From a virus, in the IMG/VR virus record IMGVR_UViG_3300024265_000017, positions 1 to 44,452 of that record: a stretch of 44,452 nt of DNA. One strand, 5' to 3'. Every line of letters starts with the position of its first letter. The stretch's first letter is position 1. The translations under genes were made by a program, and so were the position numbers. Below, one piece after another: positions 39,503 to 44,452 of the stretch. The notes under the pieces are model-generated. The model had not been told where the DNA came from. It worked only from the letters and a program-made list of their open reading frames with translations, and did no database searches.

Positions 39503-39703
39503 ATGGCTATACATTTTATGTATGATGCGGGCAATGATTTTGCTTGGTATGACCCTGAACCAAACATGATGGTTGCTTGTGGCATGTCATTCGATGTGCC
39601 GAAAGATTGGGGCAAGGTAGACATAGTTGAGGATGTAAAGAAAGTAACCTGTAAGAATTGCAAGCGTACTGAAGTGTATAAATTTTATGAGGAGACACAA
39701 TGA
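39503..39703 (+). CDS. Small zinc-like protein, 66 aa
   Basis: GGAGG precedes two in-frame ATGs (39500, 39503); the second has better spacing. The product is acidic-aromatic (FMYDAGNDFAWYDPEPN) with CKNCKR near the end. The next gene overlaps its stop by 4 bases. Unknown function. Confidence 0.6.
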   Translation: MAIHFMYDAGNDFAWYDPEPNMMVACGMSFDVPKDWGKVDIVEDVKKVTCKNCKRTEVYKFYEETQ

Positions 39704-40110
39704 ACGACTCAAAGCACTACATCAGTAGACAAGCTAAGGATGAGATAATTAAATGGACTAATAATAGAATAGACATAGCAGGGGCTTGCTTTTTTGCTCC
39801 CCAATCATTTAGGGACTTCCTCAACTCCCTTGTTAGTGAGGATGAAGAACACGGATTGTCAAGAATAGAGGTTGCGTATTGTGATTGCCGAAATTGTGTA
39901 GCTATGAGAAAAGAGATAGCCAAGCGGATGATTGAAAAGTTTTACAAAAGATATGACAATATAGCTAGTGTTAGCAGGAATGATGTTCGTCTATTTTGGT
40001 TTGATGACTGTCTAGACAAGGAAGGCAACAAGGACGTGAAGTTTATCCCAGCAGAAGCAAACAAGTTGGGTGCTGACATCTATTTTAGTTGTCCAGATAA
40101 GGAGGACTGA
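39700..40110 (+). CDS. Cassette-family protein (SKHYISRQA ... SLVSEDE), 136 aa
   Basis: The first 36 bases are identical to the start of the gene at 40238 (MNDSKHYISRQA). It also carries FLNSLVSEDE, EIAKRMIEKFYKRY and DDCLDKEGNK, pieces shared with 32719, 36679 and 42038, plus a CDCRNC pair. Mosaic construction from reused segments. Function unknown. Confidence 0.7.
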   Translation: MNDSKHYISRQAKDEIIKWTNNRIDIAGACFFAPQSFRDFLNSLVSEDEEHGLSRIEVAYCDCRNCVAMRKEIAKRMIEKFYKRYDNIASVSRNDVRLFWFDDCLDKEGNKDVKFIPAEANKLGADIYFSCPDKED

Positions 40111-40241
40111 TGAAGATAACTACAAATGATTATGACGCAGTAACACTTGGTATTAGATATAATTATCTGTTCAAAATCCTGGCTATTTTTATCTGGAAAG
40201 TAGAGATCACGTTTCGGTTTGGAAACAAGGAGAACGAATGA
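40110..40241 (+). CDS. Small hypothetical protein, 43 aa
   Basis: The product KITTNDYDAVTLGIRYNYLF followed by IWKVEITFRFGNKEN has one hydrophobic segment, and overlaps both neighbours by 1-4 bases. GGAGG lies before ATG 40110. It resembles the 66-residue product at 33080. Unknown function. Confidence 0.6.
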   Translation: MKITTNDYDAVTLGIRYNYLFKILAIFIWKVEITFRFGNKENE

Positions 40242-40513
40242 ACGACTCAAAGCACTACATCAGTAGACAAGCTGCGGATGATATACTTGAAGTTTGGGGC
40301 GAAGATTATATATTCTACGTTGAGAAATATGGGTTCGTTTTGACATGGGATGACGCTAAAGAATACATCAACTCACTTGTTGAAGTACCTCATACGGAGT
40401 ACTTAAGTGGTACAGATTACACAGACAAGCTTGAACAAAAGCTGATTGACACTGAGTGTGGTGAGTGTACTAAGAACATGTTAGAATGTAAGTGTGATGA
40501 CAAGGAGGAGTGA
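40238..40513 (+). CDS. Cassette-family protein (SKHYISRQA), 91 aa
   Basis: Shares 36 identical bases at its start with 39700 and a shortened YINSLVEV module; the C-terminus has CGECTKNMLECKC, a likely zinc site. It overlaps the previous and next genes by 4 and 1 bases. Function unknown. Confidence 0.7.
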   Translation: MNDSKHYISRQAADDILEVWGEDYIFYVEKYGFVLTWDDAKEYINSLVEVPHTEYLSGTDYTDKLEQKLIDTECGECTKNMLECKCDDKEE

Positions 40514-40716
40514 TGAAGAAACTAACGACTGAACAGAAGGATAGTGCAATTTGGTTCTTTACAAAAGGCGGGCTTTATTTACCAGAACACACACTTGCCA
40601 GAATAAAGCAATGGCTCAACGAGAACACAGAGGAAGAACAAGAGTGTCGTCACGATGTTTGGGTTCATTCCGCAGATGGCGTATATGAATGTCCAAGATG
40701 CGGGAAAACTGAATGA
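40513..40716 (+). CDS. Small zinc-binding protein (LNENTEEE module), 67 aa
   Basis: ATG 40513 overlaps the previous stop and follows AAGGAGG. The piece LNENTEEE, with identical underlying bases, recurs at about 43797. The C-terminus has CPRCGKTE with an earlier Cys-His. Stop overlaps the helicase start by 4 bases. Confidence 0.65.
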   Translation: MKKLTTEQKDSAIWFFTKGGLYLPEHTLARIKQWLNENTEEEQECRHDVWVHSADGVYECPRCGKTE

Positions 40717-42023
40717 CTGATATCTCACCGCCTCACTCAATAGAATCAGAAGAAGCTCTAATAGGTGCGGTACTTATCAATCCAAGCAGTTACGATGATG
40801 TAGAGCCTATCATCAAAGAGCCTACCTATTTTTATATCATTCGTAATCAGTGGGTATGGCAAGCGTTTGCAAGACTATTAGAATCAGGACTACCTATTGA
40901 CTTCCTTACTGTTACGGAAGAACTTGACAAGATGGGACACTTGGAAGATATAGGTGGTGCTTCATACATTACCAAACTTGTCAACAATGTACCCTCATCC
41001 CTTCACAGCAAAGCCTACGCCCTTAGAGTGGCGGAGACATGGGAGAGAAGGGAAGGACTGAGGCTTGCTAATAGAATTGCTAGAGATGCTTACAACGAGG
41101 ACAAGGATTTCAGTGAGGCTAAACTAACTCACGCTACAGAACTTGCATCGACTAGTGTTATGGGTGAAGGTGCAGTACATATTGATACTTGGCTGTCAGA
41201 TGGGTATGACTACTTGGAAGAACGCTCAAAGAACCCTACCTCTCACGCTGGTATATCAACAGGGCTTGGTGATTTGGATAGGGTGTTCGGGGATGGCTTG
41301 TTACCAGGTGCTAACTTATTAATAGGTGAACCAGGACTAGGTAAAACTATTCTAGCCCAACAGATAGCAGTCAACATAGCCAAAGATAAAGTACCAACAG
41401 CTTTCTATTCAGCGGAAATGTACTGGCGTGACATGTATCTTAGGTTCATGTCTGGACAGGCTAGACAGAAGGTAAGCGACATGCGGAAGGGAACGGTAGA
41501 CTTTACAGGTATCACTCAAGCAATGGAAGAAATGGGCAAGTATCCATTATGGGTTGATGATCCGAAAGGAATGACAACCTCAGAGCTGAGAGCCGACTTA
41601 ATAAAGTTGAAGGCAGAACACGATATAAAGGTTATGGTGTTTGATTATCTTGGCAAGCTGGTAGACCTTGAAGGCAAGATGGAAAAATGGAAACGAGCAG
41701 AATTGCTAATGGCTAGGGTTCAAGATATAGTGGTTGAACTTGACATAGTGGGGCTTGTTGTTCATCAAGTAACAAAGGCTGGCTACGATAATCCCAGCAT
41801 GGCAAACATTTCGGGGGGCGGGGATACTCAATACGAGATAGTCTGTGCTGTTCAAATTCTAAAGCACGATGAGGACAACTTGAGAAAGATAGTAAACATC
41901 AAGCCCCCGCGTGGAGTAGAGGGATATTGGAAGCTGTGTGAGCTTTGGAAAGACCCCTTGTACCCTCGCTTCGAGCTTGCTAAGAAAGAAGAACCAGTGA
42001 TGTATAAAGACTATACAGTATAA
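40713..42023 (+). CDS. dnaB: DnaB-family replicative helicase
   Basis: The 436-residue protein has the DnaB N-terminal domain (SIESEEALIGAVLINPSSYD, FLTVTEELDKMGHLEDIGG), a linker, and a RecA-like ATPase: LDRVFGDGLLPG, Walker A GEPGLGKT (205-212), a TAFYSAEM segment with the catalytic Glu region, Walker B VMVFDYLGKL and a late GGGDTQYEI sensor. It unwinds DNA ahead of the host replisome and would be loaded by the product at 38757. Length is normal. The start overlaps the preceding stop by 4 bases. Confidence 0.9.
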   Translation: MTDISPPHSIESEEALIGAVLINPSSYDDVEPIIKEPTYFYIIRNQWVWQAFARLLESGLPIDFLTVTEELDKMGHLEDIGGASYITKLVNNVPSSLHSKAYALRVAETWERREGLRLANRIARDAYNEDKDFSEAKLTHATELASTSVMGEGAVHIDTWLSDGYDYLEERSKNPTSHAGISTGLGDLDRVFGDGLLPGANLLIGEPGLGKTILAQQIAVNIAKDKVPTAFYSAEMYWRDMYLRFMSGQARQKVSDMRKGTVDFTGITQAMEEMGKYPLWVDDPKGMTTSELRADLIKLKAEHDIKVMVFDYLGKLVDLEGKMEKWKRAELLMARVQDIVVELDIVGLVVHQVTKAGYDNPSMANISGGGDTQYEIVCAVQILKHDEDNLRKIVNIKPPRGVEGYWKLCELWKDPLYPRFELAKKEEPVMYKDYTV

Positions 42024-42037
42024 GGAGATGTGATATA

Positions 42038-42310
42038 ATGAACAGAGCAACAGCAGACAAGATACTTGAATATGTAACAGAAAATCCTGTATGGGATGCT
42101 ATACCAGACTATCTTGGGTTTGAAATATTCATCAACTCCCTTGTTAGTGAGGATGAGCCATTAGAACTTGCAATCAATCGCCAAGAAATAGAAAAACAGA
42201 AACGCCAAATCACCAAGCGGATGATTGGGGAGTTTTATTTGGACTATCCAGGTAGTCAATGTGGTACTTTGCAAGAGCTTATAAAGTGGCTAAACAAGGA
42301 AGGCAAGTGA
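42038..42310 (+). CDS. Cassette-family protein (SLVSEDE ... WLNKEGK), 90 aa
   Basis: Modules IFINSLVSEDE, QITKRMIGEFYLDY and the end LIKWLNKEGK match pieces in 32719, 36679 and 39700. The ribosome site is AAGGAG and the stop overlaps the next start by 1 base. Function unknown. Confidence 0.7.
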   Translation: MNRATADKILEYVTENPVWDAIPDYLGFEIFINSLVSEDEPLELAINRQEIEKQKRQITKRMIGEFYLDYPGSQCGTLQELIKWLNKEGK

Positions 42311-42462
42311 TGAAAAAGGTATTGACTGATGATATTATAGACGAGTTGATGTTACAAGAGGATGGATGGTATATACTTAAAGTGTATATACGGAAAGACG
42401 GTGACGATTTTGTCACAGACCTGCCGTCTTTGACTCGATGCTTAGACAAGGAAGGTGACTAA
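42310..42462 (+). CDS. Small protein ending in LDKEGD, 50 aa
   Basis: Start ATG 42310 overlaps the previous stop. The product KKVLTDDIIDELMLQEDGWY ends in RCLDKEGD, the reused C-terminal piece, while its N-terminus is distinct. Function unknown. Confidence 0.6.
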   Translation: MKKVLTDDIIDELMLQEDGWYILKVYIRKDGDDFVTDLPSLTRCLDKEGD

Positions 42463-42650
42463 TGGAACGATACTTGGAATTACAAAAATGCTGCGGTGAA
42501 TACCCAAAGCTAATATCAAGGGCTGATGGTGCAAGACGAGTTGAATGTAAAGTTTGTGATAACAGTACACCTTACTACTTGTCTTCTGGCTTGAGTGCAA
42601 ATGAATCTTGGAATGAATTGAGAAGTAAACAACTAGATAGGGAGGAGTGA
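42462..42650 (+). CDS. Zinc ribbon protein, Lar-like
   Basis: The 62-residue product has CCGEYPKL, RRVECKVCD and the end ANESWNELRSK. The spacing of a Cys-Gly knuckle, a VxCxxC knuckle and a final A.E.WNELR helix resembles Lar-type restriction-alleviation proteins, which modulate type I restriction, but the first CxxC is altered (KCCG). Next to a DNA methyltransferase this would fit anti-restriction; still tentative. Confidence 0.45.
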   Translation: MERYLELQKCCGEYPKLISRADGARRVECKVCDNSTPYYLSSGLSANESWNELRSKQLDREE

Positions 42651-43192
42651 TGTATAGCGTGATAGTAGCTGACCCACCATGGGAAATTGACAAGATAAAA
42701 AGAAGCGTCCGTCCAAACCAAATTGACATGGACTACCCAATGATGTCTGTTAAAGAGATAATGGAACTCCCTGTTGAGAGCATAGCAGACGACAATGCAA
42801 CCTTATTCGTTTGGACTATTGACAAATACCTTTATCAAACACCAGCGATAGTTGAGGCGTGGGGATTCAAGTACCACGTTACTATGGCGTGGAATAAAAC
42901 AAATGGGATATCTTTATATGGGTTTAACAGACGTACAGAGTTCTTAGTCGTTGGGTTGCGGGGAAAACACGAAGCGTATCCTTCTAGAAAAACAATACCT
43001 ACTTCATTTACGGCGAAATCAAAAAGGCACAGTGAAAAACCTGCTGGGTTTTATGCTATGCTAGATGTATTAGACGGGAACAGGATAGACTTGTTTGCTA
43101 GGAAAAGGCACGGCGACATGTTTGCAAAAGACTGGGACGTTTGGGGCAATGAAGTCGAGAGTGACATAAATTGGGGAATCCCGTGCGGATAA
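42650..43192 (+). CDS. MT-A70 family adenine N6 methyltransferase
   Basis: The 180-residue protein starts with MYSVIVADPPWEI, carrying the catalytic DPPW motif, followed by YPMMSVKEIMELP, ATLFVWTIDKYL, a GFNRRTEFLVVGLRGK segment and HSEKPAGFY with RIDLFARKRHGD, all typical of phage MT-A70 enzymes. It methylates adenine in DNA, probably against host restriction. ATG 42650 follows GGAGG. Confidence 0.9.
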   Translation: MYSVIVADPPWEIDKIKRSVRPNQIDMDYPMMSVKEIMELPVESIADDNATLFVWTIDKYLYQTPAIVEAWGFKYHVTMAWNKTNGISLYGFNRRTEFLVVGLRGKHEAYPSRKTIPTSFTAKSKRHSEKPAGFYAMLDVLDGNRIDLFARKRHGDMFAKDWDVWGNEVESDINWGIPCG

Positions 43193-43377
43193 TTACCATC
43201 AACACAGAGCAATACAATCACTTACAAAAGGACACGCTTTACCGCCAGATAGAACAAGTCGCGGAAGATGTTGAACAAGTTGAGGCTTGGCTTAAATACA
43301 GAGGAACACCAAACGCAACAGTTTATAGATATAAGAGCAGACCAGGTAGAATAGTATGGAGGGTGGAAGATGGATAA
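43183..43377 (+). CDS. Hypothetical protein with GTG start, 64 aa
   Basis: GTG 43183 overlaps the methyltransferase stop by 10 bases; TTG 43171 is an alternative. Helical (INTEQYNHLQKDTLYRQIEQ, VAEDVEQVEAWLKYRG) with a basic beta-like end. The ribosome site is poor. Function unknown. Confidence 0.5.
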   Translation: MRIITINTEQYNHLQKDTLYRQIEQVAEDVEQVEAWLKYRGTPNATVYRYKSRPGRIVWRVEDG

Positions 43378-43705
43378 GATAGACGCAAAGCTAAAAGAGA
43401 TACACGACAACATGCCGGAGGTTGAGTGGATGATACATAAAGGTATTCTTAGAACTCAAGGAGGAAGCATGATAGAGAAATATATTGAGATAATGTCAAA
43501 GTATCTTTGCGGGCTAACCAATATTACATACAAGACACATCAAATAATAGAAGAAATAAATCTACCTCTAATCGCCCAAGAACTCCACGCCCTAAGGTAT
43601 GAGATTGTAGAGGAAGTGATTGAGGAGTGGGAAAAAGAAATGGAGCCTCCTCTGTATGCTTTTATCCCGTTTCCTGACTGGCTCAACAGCAAGAAGGAGG
43701 AATAA
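43370..43705 (+). CDS. Cassette-family protein with internal start (MIEKY ... WLNSKKEE)
   Basis: The full frame has 111 residues. A strong internal ribosome site AAGGAGGAAGC precedes ATG 43469, the same as before ATG 36486 on the other strand. The internal product would be 78 residues with MIEKYIEIMSKYL, RYEIVEEVIEEWE and the end DWLNSKKEE. The upstream 33 residues (DKIDAKLKEIHDNMPEVEWM) look like a separate small gene fused in frame, or a distinct long form. Confidence 0.65.
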   Translation: MDKIDAKLKEIHDNMPEVEWMIHKGILRTQGGSMIEKYIEIMSKYLCGLTNITYKTHQIIEEINLPLIAQELHALRYEIVEEVIEEWEKEMEPPLYAFIPFPDWLNSKKEE

Positions 43706-43948
43706 GTGTTTGAGTTATGGTGGGAAAATATTAGCATGAACCTTACTGAATGGACTGGACACAAAGAAGTAGTAGAGACTTACGCTAGAGAAGCCCTCAA
43801 CGAGAACACAGAGGAAGAAGTTACAAGTCCAATCAGTGACAAGACTTGCGAACACACAAAGATTACCGAAGGGTGTGATTGCTGTTATGAGTGGGCTTTT
43901 GGTACGCCAGAACCCCAACACCCATGCCCTGAGTGTGAGGAGGAGTGA
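43706..43948 (+). CDS. Cys-rich protein with LNENTEEE module, 80 aa
   Basis: GTG 43706 follows AAGGAGG by 5 bases, abutting the previous stop. LNENTEEE shares bases with 40513. The C-terminus has CEHTKITEGCDCCYEW and CPECEEE, a probable zinc site. An internal ATG at 43736 is possible. Confidence 0.65.
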   Translation: MFELWWENISMNLTEWTGHKEVVETYAREALNENTEEEVTSPISDKTCEHTKITEGCDCCYEWAFGTPEPQHPCPECEEE

Positions 43949-44253
43949 TGATAGATAAGATAGTTGAGATATTTGAGAAACGCATGTTTGAACCGTATCC
44001 ACGCTGGAGAGAATTAATGCCATCAGATATTCCTGATATAGCCCAAGAAATCCAGCTTATCGTAGACAAGGAAGGACAACAGTGTTGGGATAATGGTGTC
44101 GAGTGGTGTAAAATGCACCATCCTGAAACTTGGAAATCTAAATATGAGATTGCAGAGGAAGTGTTGAGAGAATTTCTGGACGGCAATCCACCACTTGACT
44201 GTAGTGATATAGGGGCATTATACGAATGGTTCAACAGCAAGAAGGAACAATGA
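43948..44253 (+). CDS. Cassette-family protein (MIDKI ... WFNSKKEQ), 101 aa
   Basis: ATG 43948 overlaps the previous stop. It contains MIDKIVEIFEKRM, KYEIAEEVLREF and the end EWFNSKKEQ, matching 36486 and 43469, with a divergent middle (CWDNGVEWCKMHHPETWKSK). The stop overlaps the resolvase start (ATGA at 44250). Function unknown. Confidence 0.7.
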   Translation: MIDKIVEIFEKRMFEPYPRWRELMPSDIPDIAQEIQLIVDKEGQQCWDNGVEWCKMHHPETWKSKYEIAEEVLREFLDGNPPLDCSDIGALYEWFNSKKEQ

Positions 44254-44452
44254 AGATAGTATTGCTTGATGAACGCCCGATAAGCTGGAATAAGTTTTAC
44301 GCTGGTATGCACTGGAGCGTACGCAAGGACGAGGCTGACAGAGTACATCAACTTGTTTGGGCTACGCTTCACGAGTTCGATGACATGCCGTACCAATATA
44401 CAGACTTCAAGTTCTCTGATAGAGTGGACATTCACACCACCGTCTACTTCAA
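44250..44452 (+). CDS. rusA: RusA-like Holliday junction resolvase, N-terminal part
   Basis: The gene starts at ATG 44250 and runs off the window; positions 44326-44452 repeat positions 1-127, so it ends at 296 after circularisation. The N-terminus (MKIVLLDERPISWNKFYAGM) has the short strand and SxN-K-like turn of RusA-family proteins. Active-site residues lie in the part listed at 1-296. Confidence 0.88.
   Translation, partial: MKIVLLDERPISWNKFYAGMHWSVRKDEADRVHQLVWATLHEFDDMPYQYTDFKFSDRVDIHTTVYF
44326..44452. repeat. Right copy of 127-bp exact end overlap
   Basis: Identical to 1-127. Removing one copy gives a circular map with an uninterrupted resolvase gene. Confidence 0.93.

Noticed and set aside
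43863-44435. Long minus-strand open frame (190 codons) opposite the cassette genes
   Set aside because: It lies antisense to three well-supported, overlapping plus genes with ribosome sites, has none itself, and its composition is Ser/Leu-rich as expected for an antisense shadow.

Overview
The window is a complete, circular-mapping tailed-phage genome, most likely a podovirus-type virus from an uncultured or poorly sampled host. The first 127 bases are repeated exactly as the last 127 bases. One gene, a RusA-type Holliday-junction resolvase, is cut by the ends and becomes whole when they are joined. The unit genome is therefore 44,325 bp, and the 127-bp overlap is probably an assembly k-mer artefact, not a biological terminal repeat. 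No integrase, transposase, CRISPR array or rRNA gene was found. A monoderm host is suggested by an XhlA-like protein, an LL-H-type holin, a GH25 muramidase and operators resembling the Gram-positive-type LexA box (GAAC-N4-GTTC). The Thr/Pro linkers in one exported protein would also fit Chloroflexota. Host assignment remains inference.

Layout by transcription unit: (A) Plus strand, 38149 through the circular junction to 4677: C5-cytosine methyltransferase, replication initiator/helicase loader, many small genes, DnaB-family helicase, MT-A70 adenine methyltransferase, RusA, small membrane protein, GH25 endolysin, HNH protein, metallophosphoesterase, exported Cys/Pro-rich protein, then a terminator. 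(B) Minus strand, 27.6 kb down to 16.5 kb: XhlA-like and LL-H-like lysis proteins, large terminase, portal, a LysM-bearing protein and a 1,893-residue putative internal virion protein. (C) Minus strand, 15.9 kb down to 4.7 kb: scaffold, SU10-like major capsid protein, beta-helix protein, glycosyltransferase, small virion protein, LamG/CBM protein, adaptor, 1,040-residue tail protein, small nuclease-like protein and fibre. B and C start from nearly identical promoters, and a plus-strand SAM methyltransferase sits between them like a moron. (D) Minus strand, 30.0 kb down to 27.7 kb: small genes including a HExxH protease, then an RNA cluster with tRNA-His and a 100-nt tmRNA-like RNA that lacks the message-like domain. 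(E) Plus strand, 30.3 to 35.0 kb: about 18 very small, often Cys-rich proteins. (F) Minus strand, 38.0 to 35.0 kb: ten more small genes, convergent with E.

The most unusual features are the tmRNA-like RNA reduced to its tRNA-like domain, a family of 16-bp palindromes (arms ..AACA / TGTT..) at regulatory positions, an iterated motif in the 30.1-kb divergent region, and a set of small genes assembled from recurring N-terminal, middle and C-terminal pieces, sometimes including the ribosome binding site. The genes fit a lytic phage that replicates with host polymerase plus its own helicase, loader and resolvase and carries two DNA methyltransferases. No DNA polymerase, primase, small terminase or repressor could be recognised.
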